NCBI GenBank assembly: GCA_963556145.1
Contig: OY744471.1
Span: 3,775,590 to 3,839,589, forward strand
Reading direction: 5' to 3'
Length of the DNA: 64,000 bases
DNA from: Hygrocybe punicea
Taxonomy: Eukaryota > Basidiomycota > Agaricomycetes > Agaricales > Hygrophoraceae
A program made the translations under genes and the position numbers. The notes beneath the pieces were generated by a model. The model was not told the origin of the DNA and made no database searches. It saw only the letters and a list, made by a program, of their open reading frames with translations. The stretch's first letter is position 1; each line of letters begins with the position of its first letter. Shown piece by piece: positions 1 through 12,119 of the stretch.

Positions 1-811
1 TTCCACCATGAGAGAACGGGCGCCTTACTCTGCCCCGCCGGAATAGATTGGTCTATACCCAGGTAAGCCACTATTGTGTGGTATGACATTGTGGGCTGAA
101 ACTACTCCCAGTGTCAAAGAGAAGCTCCGCAGTGGTGAAACGCACGTCCGCGGTGACCAATGGCCCATCTTTCTATATGCTGACCTTGCGTATGATCCTG
201 ACGACCCTTGGAATGGACTATTGAGGAGTCAGCTCCTAGTTGCGGTTAGTTTTCATTCTGTCGTTTGCTTTCTATTCCTCACATTGGGTGACATAGGGAT
301 TCAAACATGTCTTTACCTCGCCGAGTTCAGTTGACGAGGATGAACCAAAAGCTACACGATCGGGAAATGCACGCATCCATGGCATGACTTGTGTCACAAA
401 GGCGTCGCTGGTGTACATCAGTACTCAGGTAGTCTCGCTAATCTTCAATAAGGTTGTCGCTGACGACCTCGTAGGTTCGCTTCGCCTTGTGTTCTTCAAG
501 CACCTTCTCGCGTACAGATCTTGTCACCGATTCCAAGATGTTCTATAACAGTGTTCTCGACCTACTCAATGATCCGGAGGAGAAGGATGAAGTGCAAGAC
601 CTTTTGAATTGGTGGAATAGGTGAGTGAATCTTCATTCCGCCTTTGAATGTGGTTCTGCACAACATTCTGACAAAGGCTTTTTATAGGAAAATCTTCCCC
701 CATGTGTGCTCTGACACCAAAGTACCAATTGAAGGAAGCGCTCTCTCTCGCATCAAGGAGAAGAGGCGCGCAGATAATATGTTCACATCAGGCGACGTGA
801 ATCCCGAGTAG
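1..811 (+). CDS. DUF6698-like protein, 3' part (5' end outside window)
   Basis: This is the C-terminal part of a protein resembling the large agaricomycete family now called DUF6698; its function is unknown. Readable blocks include DDPWNGLLRSQLLV, then SGNARIHGMTCVTKASL, then NSVLDLLNDPEEKDEVQDLL and a final IFPHVCSDTKVPIEGSALSR, ending at a TAG at 809-811. The blocks are separated by short GT-AG introns, clearest at about 436-474 and 620-688. The first 70 bases carry a related reading (TGALLCPAGIDW) that is out of frame with what follows, so an intron or frameshift lies near 60-75. The family name is from memory. The gene may be live or a decayed copy; the window edge prevents a decision. 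Confidence 0.5.
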
Positions 812-1404
812 AGTATCAATGGGTCAGGAATAGTTCATGTGTGATGCTGCTTTGTATTTTCTCATTTTTCAGACGTTCACCAAATATATGTTTTTGCCTT
901 CTATTTCGGATATTCCTGGAGTCCAGTATGAGAATATTGCTGACTTCCTACCAACATGAAGTCATTGCTACATCCCCTATCATCAGTATATCAGCCATGA
1001 CAATATGATGCATTAGTTGCTACATGAGCAGAACAGTATTTCTGTGTGGTAAGGAGCTATGGTACCATACTGTTGTTGTGGTAGCAAATGGACAATAACT
1101 CTCTTGTTTTGGCTATTATGACTTTTATTCAAGCAAAGTTCAGATTCTACCACTCTGCTATATATGGTGGGATTCCTTCAACCCACCATGACCTCCCTTT
1201 TCTTGGAGGAATGATGTTCAAAGACATGTGTTGTTGATCTATGGCACATCAAATATCATTCTACTAATTTGATTAACTTCTACCATCACAACCATGCCAT
1301 CCCTACCTAGATCTAAGTGTGAGCATAATGTCAAACAATGTTAATGATTGTGGGTCAGCTCAAGGCATATATAACCATCTCATATCTGGGTTGATTCCCT
1401 GATG
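812..1404. other. Intergenic spacer, nothing recognised
   Basis: This AT-rich stretch has no sustained reading frame and no clear repeat. It separates the DUF6698-like 3' end from the point where similarity to the 57.9-61.5 kb gene begins. Confidence 0.6.
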
Positions 1405-2962
1405 TCCTACCAGGTGGCGGGCCAATGTGGGGCTACTCGAGGCTAGCGCTCTAGTTGAGCTTGCGGCCTCTAAGCTCGTGGGTAATGTCAATATCGACTT
1501 CAATGCACGGGATAGGAACCATGTATTTGCTGTGGTTGCGCAGCGGCTCTGCCTCGAACCAGTGCTGGCTGGCGCCGAAGCGATCAGACTAGCTGATCGA
1601 AGTATCTCCCATCATATGCGACTCCTCACTGGTTTCTCGGATAACTATTCGTTATTCTACACCCAATTCCCATCGGAGCCGCTCCTCGTATTAGGCGCGG
1701 CCAGCATAATGTATGATCCTACTCAACCCAAACGACTTGCAATGATCTTGGCTGCGTTAAGTGAAGATTTGTGCAGAGCCAGTTTGGTCGACAAAGGCCA
1801 TTTAGGTGAACTTTGTGCTTGAATCCTTCTCCTTACCGCTCGCGATTACGCAGCTCCCATCTGCCGTTCCCGCCCGAACCTCTTGAAACTGGTGCCTTTA
1901 CTAGACATGCTCCACAAACTCCTTGGCCCGGCAATGTGGGCTGGTTTAAAACAAGCACAAAAACAAGCACAATTCAAGCTCGCCTTTGCGTCCTCGTTTG
2001 TGAATTTCACGCATTGGACAACTACCAGAGACCCCCTGCCTGAAACGCCGAAAAAGTGAGCACGGTCCTCTGATAGTTCGTTAGAGTCTTGTTGACTCGA
2101 GTCAATCAGGAAATTGCTGTCAAACCTATGGAGTCGTGGAGCAATACTGCAGTGCTCTCACAACCAATCATCAATTGATTTTTTGTGTGTCATCTACTTC
2201 GGTTCTGTCTCACCAGGTGCCCTATTTGATCCGGACAAGCTTGGAGGATTCGTCTTCCAGATCAAAAACAAAATTCAGGCTGCTACTCCAGTGGAAAGAA
2301 TTTTACGACCTATCGGAATTCCTGGTGACCTCGATCGACCGCTTCTGTATCTCACGTTGGTCATGGAACTCGGTAACGATTCTTCATTTCAAGATACCAA
2401 ATCTAAAATCAAGACTACCATCCTGGGACCCACTTCTCATGGCCAGCTACGAATATTAGTCGACGATTGGAAGGATGCGGTGGATGAACTTGCTCGTTAT
2501 CGCAGAGACGAAATACCGATGAAAATCATGAGCAACAAGCTGAATACCACCATCAAATCGAAGCATCTGGCGATGGAGAACTACAATCAATATTCTATAT
2601 TCGTCCGAGGAGCCTCTCCGATGGTATACAACATCCTAAGGGAAGTGGACATCGTCAATGAATTTGCCACTTTGCTCGACATTATGATGCCTATGCCTAC
2701 CCCAGAATGTCTCATAAGTCAACACATGCGGCCGTTGGAACGGCTGGACGAGGATTCACCGTATACTGCTTGGATGGATGTCTGATTGTACATAAATTCA
2801 AGTGGCGCACACCAGAAATTTTCTATGCATATCACCGTGATGCAGACACAATTCCAATTCCAACTTATAATATTTGGTACTTACAAACGATACCGTCCTC
2901 AACCGTCGTCCAAATAACCTTGTTTGATCCCTTCCTCACCGCGTGAACTCAGAAATAAAGAC
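1405..2962 (+). pseudogene. 3' fragment of P-loop NTPase/nuclease-like gene (copy 1)
   Basis: This is a near-identical duplicate of 59932-61470, starting exactly at the last part of an intron (CCTACCAG) and keeping the following exons and introns. It is therefore a DNA-level duplication and not a retrocopy. Upstream exons with the ATPase part are absent. A TGA at 1820-1822 replaces the CGA at 60345-60347 of the other copy, ending the first exon reading after residue GELCA. A 4-bp GATG duplication near 2775 changes the last codons. The nuclease-like segment with GALFDPDKLGGFVFQIKNK is still readable at about 2216-2275. Similarity ends in the repeated AATAAAGACAG sequence downstream. It is probably non-functional. 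Confidence 0.8.
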
Positions 2963-3056
2963 AGGCCGTTTTTATGATCCTGGCACTTTGTTGATCAATT
3001 GAAACAATACATGAGGAAAAGCCCACCTTTGGTGGCGCAACCTTGCTTTTTTTTTA
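2963..3056. other. Short AT-rich flank ending in poly-T and TA target
   Basis: Unique sequence between the duplicated gene fragment and the first palindromic element. It ends with a T run and the TA at 3055-3056 that flanks the palindrome. Confidence 0.6.
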
Positions 3057-3872
3057 CAGCCGTTTTTGTAATTGTTGGCAGTAACTCAGCTTTTTTCAAT
3101 CAATTAGAAAAATATGGACTTAGTAGAATTTTGAATGCTGAGTTGTGTATCTCATGAGATACTGCCTGGATTGGGATGGTTATGGAGGGAAAGTTGTACT
3201 ATTTCTTAAGGGCTATCAATTCCTGTAATTACATTTGGACAATATTCAGTGTATGGTGAGTTGTAGATAAAATAAAAGGTAAACCAGTGTTTTTTAACAC
3301 CCAAAATGATATTGTTAAATTATGGCATCAAATGAAGTCCTATGAAGAAGATTGTAAGGGGGAAGTTGTTCATTTTTTCAAGGGCTAGAAGTACATATAC
3401 CGTGTTTTTCTTTATTTTTTCTCCTTTGAGCAATATTTATGATTCATGTCATATTTCAGACCTAATGCAGACAAACACAGTACAGATGTAATATTGGCTC
3501 AAAGGAGAAAAAATAACGAAAAACACGGTATATGTACTTCTAGCCCTTGAAAAAATGAACAACTTCCCCCTTACAATCTTCTTCATAGGACTTCATTTGA
3601 TGCCATAATTTAACAATATCATTTTGGGTGTTAAAAAACACTGGTCTACCTTTTATTTTATCTACAACTCACCATACACTGAATATTGTCCAAATGTAAT
3701 TACAGGAATTGATAGCCCTTAAGAAATAGTACAACTTTCCCTCCATAACCATCCCAATCCAGGCAGTATCTCATGAGATACACAACTCAGCATTCAAAAT
3801 TCTACTAAGTCCATATTTTTCTAATTGATTGAAAAAAAGCTGAGTTACTGCCAACAATTACAAAAACGGCTG
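3057..3872. mobile_element. Palindromic TA-flanked element, copy 1
   Basis: A single near-perfect inverted repeat: the left arm starting CAGCCGTTTTTGTAATTG is mirrored to the right end at 3872, leaving a loop of roughly 70 bases around 3432-3498. It is flanked by TA on both sides (3055-3056, 3873-3874), the target duplication expected of Tc1/mariner-type integration. It has no coding capacity. Related full-length palindromes lie at 4163-4974, 22303-28252 (split) and 49819-50593. They share internal blocks such as CTTTGAGC and GGTATATGTACTT, and all have CAGCC ends. Confidence 0.85.
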
Positions 3873-3874
3873 TA

Positions 3875-4160
3875 ATAGGGACCTAAATTTTTTATGATAA
3901 CAGCTAGATACACCTGTGAAGCCCACCCAAACCCTCTAATTAGAGGTTACATCCTATTCGGATGACACCTCTAACTAGTGGGGTGTGGGCCATTGCTTTG
4001 CATGGCAAGTTACTCGTCCCTCTTTGGCAATGAGAACATCCATTATATATAAATACTGCAGCATTATTACTACCGATATATGTCCTTTCTTTCTACAAAC
4101 AAAAAATACTGTTTATATAACATCCTAAAAACACAACCCTGTCAACAAATTTGCAATTTT
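3875..4160. other. Spacer between two palindromic elements
   Basis: About 290 bases of AT-rich sequence. A small inverted repeat (CCTCTAATTAGAGG and a nearby CACCTCTAACTAG) is the only structure seen. No gene. Confidence 0.5.
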
Positions 4161-4162
4161 TA

Positions 4163-4974
4163 CAGCCGTTTGCATGTATCTTGACAATTTTTGGAAAATT
4201 TTCAATTGATTGAACAATATGGACTTAGACAAAATTACTGTACTCAATCTTGTATCTCATGAAATACTGCATGGATTGAGATGATTGTAGAGGGAAAGTT
4301 GTACTATTTTCTAATGGCTATCAGCTCCTGTAATTACATTTGAACAATATTTATTATATGATGAGTTGTGGATGAAGTAAGAGGTGACCAAGTGTTTTTT
4401 AACACCCACAATGATATTGTTAAATTATGGCATCAAATGAGCTCCTACGAACAAGATTGTAGAGAGAAAGTTGTTCATTTTTTCAAGGGCTAGAAGTACA
4501 TATACCGTATTTTTCTTTATTTTTGTTCTTTGAGCCAACATTACAGCTGGACTACATTTGTCTGCATTGGAATCAAAATATCACAAGAATCATATATGTT
4601 GGCTCAAAGAACAAAAATAAAGAAAAACACGGTATATGTACTTCTAGCCCTTGAAAAAATGAACAACTTTCTCTCTACAATCTTGTTCGTAGGAGCTCAT
4701 TTGATGCCATAATTTAACAATATCATTGTGGGTGTTAAAAAACACTTGGTCACCTCTTACTTCATCCACAACTCATCATATAATAAATATTGTTCAAATG
4801 TAATTACAGGAGCTGGTAGCCATTAGAAAATAGTACAACTTTCCCTCTACAATCATCTCAATCCATGCAGTATTTCATGAGATACAAGATTGAGTACAGT
4901 AATTTTGTCTAAGTCCATATTGTTCAATCAATTGAAAATTTTCCAAAAATTGTCAAGATACATGCAAATGGCTG
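4163..4974. mobile_element. Palindromic TA-flanked element, copy 2
   Basis: Same architecture and family as 3057-3872. Arms begin CAGCCGTTTGCATGTATC and end in the matching complement with GGCTG at 4974, with TA at 4161-4162 and 4975-4976. Arms pair almost perfectly around a loop near 4535-4600. It lies in tandem with copy 1, only 290 bases away. Confidence 0.85.
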
Positions 4975-4976
4975 TA

Positions 4977-6060
4977 ATTGTTTGAAATAAAGATTTTCTT
5001 TCTGGATTTACAAATTTCTTCAAACTTTTGATATTCTTTGTGGATGTGGCACACCATGAAAGTGTTAGTTGTGCAACTTGTGGTGGTCAACATTTCTGAA
5101 ATATTTTCATCAAAGAACAAGAACAAATTTAAAAACAGTTGGAAGTAAAATTTCAAAGCATGAATAAGAATTAACACAAAGATTTTGATTATACGATATT
5201 GTTTGTTTTTGTTTTTCCAACAGCAATGTAGGTTTGGGTTGGGTAGATGACCTTGGATGATATCAATCAGGATATCTAGTGCTAACATGGTTGAATGTGA
5301 CTTGGATAATTTTGCCACATGTCACGCATCACTACTAAATATGGTGAATTGACTATTTCACTGGCAGTGTCACAGGTCACATTTACCAGTGAATTAACCG
5401 AAATGGTACAGTATACCAATCATACAGCATTGTTACCCTCCTACGATAGATATTTCCTGTATTATCACACACTGATGCTATTCAGATACTATTCTGACAC
5501 CATACTACAATGATATACATTTTATAATTGATTATATCCTGTTCCTTACAATTTGTCATAACCCAATATCAGATTGTAAATTAGCATCTTTCATATCAAG
5601 TTTGTAGTGTTCATATATATAACTAATTCACTACTTTATCATTAGTCATATTTACTCTGTAATTTACACCAGATCCACTTCAGTTTAGATTGTTATTGAT
5701 ACCACCATGTTCATATATTTGATAATTCAAATTGCACAGGTTTGCTGACATAGTACGAGGTTTTACTTTGACACTACAAAAAATGGCTCATTAACACTCT
5801 CAGCTGAGATGTACAATGTCAATTTTATATATATTCACTTTTAATTTTTGAATTTATTGATGACACAGTCATTATGGTGTGGTGAAGAACATACATATTC
5901 AAGTTGAAATTTAGTAATTATATCTAGAAATTCTTAGTATCTGCATTATTTGTCAGGTCAAGAACAACCTCCTGTTAGTACTGTAGAAATAATCCCATGT
6001 ACAATGATACCAACTGCACTTCTATTGCAACAAATTTTATAAGATTGCTGGTTTTGATGA
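4977..6060. other. AT-rich intergenic region, no gene seen
   Basis: Very AT-rich. Short open frames on both strands have no family resemblance and no intron or start context. No repeat recognised. Confidence 0.55.
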
Positions 6061-7200
6061 GTACCTGAATTTACAGTATGCCTGGTTCAGCTTGTGCAGT
6101 GGCAATGCCTTGGATTGAATAAAGCTGGTGAGGCAATTTTCCTGTCAAACAGTTTGATGAGCGTTGCACACCTGAACTAATTCCAGCAAACATAACACAT
6201 ATATGGGTCGCATACACACATTGAATTTATAGAACAGACAGTGTCTGTTGTACTGCAATGGCTGATACTGTACTGGAGACATTGGCCTAATGATTGGCTG
6301 AACAGTGATCAGCCTAGATGGCAAGGATTGATCATGTATTGTGTATGATGTGCATTTAAAGTAGGTATAGCTACAGCACAGAAACATGCAATATAGAAGT
6401 TTTTCAATTGTTTGTGCAATTGCAATGGTCTGGGACACCTGGTGAACAATGTTTGTATTGCTATAATTCCAAAGGACATAGTGGATGTAGCTACATCAAA
6501 TAGACATGTGATATTTTGTCTGTACAATTGTGTCTGCAATGGCAAAGCCCCAGATTGAGGATGTGACACCTGCCAAATGGTTGTCGAACAGTGTTCGGCA
6601 TGTTTGACAAGTGAACACTATTTGCATTATTAGAAATTCTGATGCAGATATTAAATGTTGCTACCTTGCAGATACATGCAGTATGTTGTTTGTACAATTG
6701 TGTCTGCAATGGCAAAGCTGCAGAGTGGGGCTGGGACACCTGTCGAACAGTTGTCGAACACTGTTCGGCCTGTTCGACAAGGGTGCACTGTTCACATTAT
6801 TAACAATTCTAATAAACTCAGTACATGTAGCTACATCCAAGATACATACAATACATCGTTTGTAAAAGTGTTTGTGCATGAGCAATGCCCCAGACTAAAG
6901 CTGGGACACCTGTCGAACAGTTGTCGAACACTGTTCGGCCTGTTCGACAAGGGTGCAATGTTCACATTATTAACAATTCTAACAAACTCAGTATATGTCC
7001 CTACATTGTAGTTACATGCAATATACCATTCGTACAAATGTTTGTGCAAAGACAATGCATCAGACTCAACCTGGGAAACCTGCTGAACCCTTGTGGAACA
7101 CTGCTCAGCATGTTCAACAAGTGTGCACTGTTTGCATTTAACCATTCCATTGCACTACCAATGCATTCAATAGTTGTACAAAGTTGTCAAACATTTGCAG
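6060..7200. repeat. Degenerate tandem array, unit about 170 bp
   Basis: Six or so related units. The landmark GGGACACCTG or close variants occurs at about 6432, 6564, 6733, 6905 and 7072, giving steps of 132, 169, 172 and 167 bases. Each unit also has a conserved GCAATGGCAAAGC-type block, the phrase TTCACATTATTAACAATTCTA in the central units, and a CpG-containing inverted motif (TTGTCGAACA ... TGTTCGACAA). The two central units (6720-6880 and 6890-7060) are most alike and the outer ones are eroded. The reading frames crossing it are by-products of the repetition. Confidence 0.75.
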
Positions 7201-7229
7201 CTTGCAACTGTGATGCAACCATGCTATAA

Positions 7230-8035
7230 CAGTATCTATTCCCATCTTGGCATCCGTGATCTAGGCAGCTGTGATCCAGCTGCCTTATTGTTCTTGCTGA
7301 TTGGGACAACAAATTCTCACACTCAACTCCGCCCAGTCACACGGTTTCATAGTTATTCCCAGGGCTTCAAAATTGTTCCCACAGTTTGGAAATTTTGTTC
7401 CCACGGCTTGGCAAATTAGAGTCTAACCCTGAGTTGAAAAATCCGCCATATAGAACAATTCCCTTATAGGGACTCGTAACTAGAGGGTATTTATTGTAGC
7501 TACTAGTACTACATCAGGAAAACAGTGGTTGTCTTAGTCATCACTTACATAAACTTAGTCAACCTTTAAGCGAGCTTTGTATCTCTTGACCGACTTAAAA
7601 CAACTAAGGTGACTAAGTGGAAAAAAAGCTAATCCCTGTGATTAATTTTAACTTAGTTGTTCTTACTATAGAATTAGCATAGCTTAGATTCTGTCTGATT
7701 TTCCAGTTGTTGAATTATAAAAAAGTGTATTATATTCCATAGCTAATTAATACATTGGTGCTACGATTTCCACTGACTTGTCCTCCGCTGTCACCACTGT
7801 GCTGCCACCATCACTGGTATTGGAATATATAGTTTGCAGTGGTTGTTGACCGCTAAGATATTTTGTGTGGAATTAATTATATTTGCCTCTCTCTGAGAGG
7901 GTTTTTATACTACTAGCTAAATCTACTAGAAGTTTCCTGTGGTGAGTAGAATACATGCTGCGCTTCAGCATTATTCATCGGACGGGTGTGTTTGAGTTCC
8001 GGGGTCACGTGATATGGATTACTAATCCTTTCCGC
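7230..8035. other. Spacer, no gene recognised
   Basis: Unique AT-rich sequence between the 170-bp array and the trinucleotide-repeat locus. No coding evidence seen. Confidence 0.5.
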
Positions 8036-8314
8036 GACTATTCGGCCACTATTCCCAACAACTGGTAGTGGTGGTGGGTATTGCTGCTGTTGCATTGCCA
8101 CCGCTGCCACCAGTGTTGCTGCCGTCCTGGTGATGCCACTGATTGTAGTGGTGGTATTGCAGCTGTTGTGTCACTGCAGTGGTGGTGGTGGGCATTGCCA
8201 CCGTTGTGCCGCCACCATTGCTGGTGGTGGTGATGCTGCTGTTGCATTGCTGCTGTTGCTGGAGGTGTGCAACTGTTGCATCGCCACCACCAGTGGTGGT
8301 GGTGGTGTTGCTGT
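8036..8314. repeat. Trinucleotide-rich repeat (GTT/GCC/GGT), segment 1
   Basis: Imperfect triplet-repeat DNA built from words such as TGGTGGTGGT, TGCTGCTGTTG and CATTGCCACC. The same type of sequence resumes at 9109-9240, 10728-10755 and 11494-11700, so this looks like one locus broken up by LTR insertions. Long frames across it (poly-His, Gln, Val) are low-complexity artefacts. Confidence 0.75.
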
Positions 8315-9108
8315 TGTAGAGGGTCCTCGACCCTCTGAGGCCGTAACATCGATATCTAGCGAATCCGCTCGAACCCGACGTCTCTAGCAATCTACGCTTG
8401 AACCCGACGCAACCCAACGCAACCCGATGCATACCGACTAGCACGGCCACTCACGTACCTGGTCAGTCTATCTCCTAAACTCACGGAACTTCAAATATCA
8501 AAGATAGATCTCATCGGACTGGGATCCCGACATCGGACTTGCCTTATTCACGCCTAGCGTCTCCCTTATGGGGATATAGTAAAGTATATTGCATCTTTTA
8601 CGGTTTTTATATCTTCCACCCATTTTCCCTGTCATCGTCGCCTCGCAACGCTCTTCCTACTTCCCCATTTTTATTCTCCTTTGTTTCCTCTCATCGGCCG
8701 AGGACTCTGGTCCGAATCTAGGTACAGAAATTTGTAGTATAAAAACGGTGCCCAAGTGCCATCTCAAAATAAGAAACCAGTTCCCCCGTTTCCTCTCTCT
8801 GAGAATTAGTCTCTCAGTAAAATCCATCGCACACACTACTCGTCGGTTTCCTCGACGCTCTCCCCGTCCTTCTACCGTCTTAATCTCTACGTTTCTCGTC
8901 ACCCGACACCCGACCCGCCATACCCGACACCATCAGCTTCGTCGGCTTCGACCGGCCTCGATAGATTTCAGTAGTTTACTTGGCGGCTTCTTATCATTTA
9001 CATCCTATCATCTTACTGAAGCTCGCTAGACTATTCCTAGTCACTTTCACACTGACCCCCACAGGCTTAGGATTATTATTCCACAGCCACCCCGACCTCA
9101 CCTTTACA
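8315..9108 (+). mobile_element. Solo LTR, family A, copy 1
   Basis: A 794-bp sequence with LTR termini (TGTAGAGGGTCC ... CACCTTTACA). It is flanked by CTGT at 8311-8314 and CCGT at 9109-9112, a 4-bp target duplication with one transition. It is closely similar to the inverted copy at 9495-10277 and more distantly to 42596-43484. It contains a TATAAAAA box. It has no internal retrotransposon sequence beside it, so it is a product of LTR-LTR recombination. Confidence 0.85.
8738..8745 (+). promoter_or_regulatory. TATA box of family A LTR
   Basis: TATAAAAACGG occurs at the equivalent place in all three family A LTRs (here, complement near 9855 in copy 2, and about 43045 in copy 3), as expected for the retrotransposon's own promoter. 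Confidence 0.5.
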
Positions 9109-9494
9109 CCGTTGTGCTGCCGCCATCGCTGGTGGTGTTGGAGGAGGTGGTGGTGTTGCCACCGTTGTGCCACCGCTGTCGCTGCTGGTGTTGCTGTGCT
9201 TGTTCCCATTGGTAATCATTTTGACTGCTGGAGTAGTGGGACCTGGCCAGTCACGTGACCGGGTTCCCATGGTTGACCTAGTTAGTAGCCTTCCAGATGT
9301 AGCAGTCAGTCCATCATCCTATCCATCCCATCTTACCTCTCGAGTCCTGCGTGAGCCCCCGGAGAGGTACCTCAGTACCTCTCCACTGCCTCCGAACGAC
9401 CACGGCTGGCATGGCATGAGTTGGATAGCTCTGGATGCATGTCGTGTCTGTCTTCCTTCACCATTCCTTGAATTTGAGCCCATGCTACATCCAC
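9109..9494. repeat. Trinucleotide-repeat segment 2 plus short unique sequence
   Basis: About 130 bases of triplet repeat continuing the 8036-8314 locus, then about 260 bases of unique sequence up to the second solo LTR. It contains no gene. Confidence 0.55.
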
Positions 9495-10277
9495 TGTAAA
9501 GGCGAGGTTGGGGTGGCTGCGGAATGATGATCCTAACCTGTGGTGTCAGCGTAGAAGTGACTAGGAATAGTCTAACAAGCTTCAGTAAGATGATAGGATA
9601 TAAGTGGTAAAAAGCTGCCAAGTAAACTACGGAAATCTATCGAGACCGGTCGAAGCCGACGATGTCGGGTACGGCGGGTTGGGTGTCGGGTGACGAGGGA
9701 TGTAGAGATAAAGGCAGTAGAACGACGGGGGGAGCGTCAAGGAATCCGACGAGCAATGTGTGCGATGGATTTTACTGAGAGACTAATTCTCAGAGAGAGG
9801 AAACGGGGGAACTGGTTTCTTATTCAGAGACGGCGCTTGGGCACCGTTTTTATACTACAAATTTCTGTACCTAGATTCGGACCAGAGTCCTCGGCCGATG
9901 AGAGAAAACAAAGGAGAATAAAAATGGAGAAATAGGAAGAGGGTTGCGAGGCGACCATGACATGGAAAATGGGTGGAAGATATAAAAACCATAAAAGATG
10001 TAATATACTTTACTGTATCTCCATAAGGGAGACGCTAGGCACGAATAAGGCAAGTCCGATGTCGGGATCCTAGTCCGATGAGATCTATCTTCGATATTTG
10101 AAGTTCCGTGACTTTAGGAGGGGGACCGGCCAGGTATGTGAGCGGCCGTGCTAGTCGGTATGCATCGGGTTGCGTCAGGTTGCGTCGGGTTCGAGCGTAG
10201 ATTGCTAGAGACGTCGGGTTCGAGCGGATTCGTGACATATCGAGTTTACAGCCACAGAGGGTCGAGGACCCTCTACA
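9495..10277 (-). mobile_element. Solo LTR, family A, copy 2 (inverted)
   Basis: A 783-bp LTR in reverse orientation (on the plus strand TGTAAAGGCGAGG ... GACCCTCTACA). It is flanked by an exact 4-bp CCAC on each side (9491-9494 and 10278-10281). It forms a large inverted repeat with 8315-9108, with a 386-bp spacer. Confidence 0.9.
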
Positions 10278-10281
10278 CCAC

Positions 10282-10755
10282 CTCAAGAATAGTAAAATAC
10301 TGAAAGCTAACAGCTGTATCTCACCCTGGGTCCATACTTCGCTTGAATGTTTCCAGGAGTCTGCCGCCCATCGTCACAGATTGAAAAGAGCCAGATTCTG
10401 ATGAACCATTGGACTGCGAGGAAAGGCTAGTAGTTGAACTTGAAGATGAAGGGTTAGCGGAAGATAGTTCTGGCCAAGAACCTTTGTTAGAGCCAGTCAT
10501 GTGTGGAGCAGAGGGAGTTCATTGCTGTTGTGCCCCTGGATGGTAGAATGTTGATGTTGCTGAAGAAGCCGAAAGCGAAGATGTCCAAGGAGTGTGTATG
10601 GTCTGTGAACCCTTTGCCAGAGGGCTCACAAGAGGGACGAAGTCATGTATTGTGGCAGGCGCCTCCTGCCATCCACCCTTGCTGGACACAGAAGAATTAT
10701 CAATGTCTCTAGGTCGAGCAGACGGCTCACTAGTGGTGGTGGTGGGTATTGCCGC
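10282..10755. other. Spacer ending in triplet repeat
   Basis: Unique sequence without a convincing gene, with GGTGGTGGTGGGTATTGCCGC at its right end leading into the next solo LTR. Confidence 0.5.
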
Positions 10756-11493
10756 TGATATGCACTCACCCGCACTGACCACCGAATTGATGAATTGAAC
10801 AGGTTCTAGCTATCCTTCAAAATGAGCCTGACATGCTGCAACCACTCGTGCGACCTCTCGATTGTATCGTGAACATCTCCAACAAAGTTGCAGACCAAGA
10901 AAGAAAAACCTTCAAATCGGATTGAGTCCTGGACTCTTGCATAATCATTCGCATTTCATACAGCAATGCCCCATTTCATCTTAGATAGACTAACTCGTTT
11001 AGAACACTGATTCCCTTTCTCCCACCAGACTCCTTTGTTCTTCCTTTGTTACAAGACTATCTTCATCCTCCTTTTAGGACCGTTTTTGGCTACATTTTCA
11101 TGTGATTCATACATATCCCTTTCTTTCAACTCCTATCAGAGTAAAGTTTCTTTCTTTCCACGACTTTTTACTTCTCCTCCGATCTCCGACCATCGACATA
11201 TAAAATAGCTATGTAGATTATGCTTAATCACAAGAGAGAGTGTGTCATTCCCCCCTTCCTACTTCATTATCTCCCTCGAAAATCATCACGACATTACTTG
11301 CTTCGAGTTCAACTATCGCCAACTTTAGTTCAATACCTTGACCTTTTATTGTTGTTGCGACTTTAATCACTAAGTCACACTATCGATCGCAATCATCGCG
11401 ATACTTGTAGAGGCTAAAATCCTTCACTTACTCACAATCGTACCAGTTGTAGAGTGTTGTTGTTTAGTGCACAGCACCATGACTAGCGTATCA
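10756..11493 (+). mobile_element. Solo LTR, family B
   Basis: A 738-bp LTR running TGATATGCACTC ... GACTAGCGTATCA, flanked by an exact 4-bp CCGC (10752-10755 and 11494-11497). It belongs to the same family as the intact LTR at 48714-49473 and the two half LTRs at 30331-30655 and 47804-48242. It carries a TATAAAATAG box at about 11199. It inserted into the triplet-repeat locus. Confidence 0.9.
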
Positions 11494-11700
11494 CCGCTGT
11501 TGCATTGCCACCATTGTTGGCGATGCTGCTGTTGCATTGCTGCCATCACTGGTGGTGATGGCGATGCTGGTGGTGATGTTGTTGCTGTTGCATTGCGGAC
11601 ACCGCCATTAGTGGTGGTGTTGCAACCATTGTGTCATGGTGTTGTGTGGTTGTGGTGATGGTGATGGTGATGGTGGTGGTGCTGCTGCTGTTGGGTACAT
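11494..11700. repeat. Trinucleotide-repeat segment 3
   Basis: Imperfect GGT/GCT/GAT triplet repeats that continue the locus interrupted by the solo LTR on the left. Confidence 0.65.
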
Positions 11701-12119
11701 TGGGTCCTCGTCACGGTCACTGGTGGAGAAGGCGTGAGGTTGTTTTAAAAAGAGAGCTCACCTTTGTGGTTTAAAACGAACCGCGAACAAATAAAGCCAA
11801 AGTGTGGACTTTGCATTTTTGACTTGTTTCGCAGCCCTGTTTTCCTGATGCCTGGGTACTATCTGATATACGAAATTTATACATATTCTTAATGTGTTCT
11901 TAGTGTGTTCTTTGTTTTTTTTCTTTCCTTGTTTATTCTCCTTTGTGGCAGAGCATATGCTAGAGAATACATGCTCATAAACTCACACCTTACAGTGTAT
12001 CTTGTCCATGAAACATGAATCAGCCGAGATGGACAATTCCCACTCTGAGTGGGCCAGCCAATCTTGGCCGACCAATATCTTTCTCCAGGGCAGATGGCTT
12101 GGCCAAGGGGTCTATGTTC

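Noticed and set aside
4953..5513. Frames of 64-121 codons in the AT-rich spacer
   Set aside because: No family resemblance, intron structure or start context.
8315..10277. Inverted family A LTRs as one DNA transposon with 0.8-kb inverted repeats
   Set aside because: Each has TG...CA ends and its own 4-bp flanking duplication, and a single same-family LTR is found alone at 42596.
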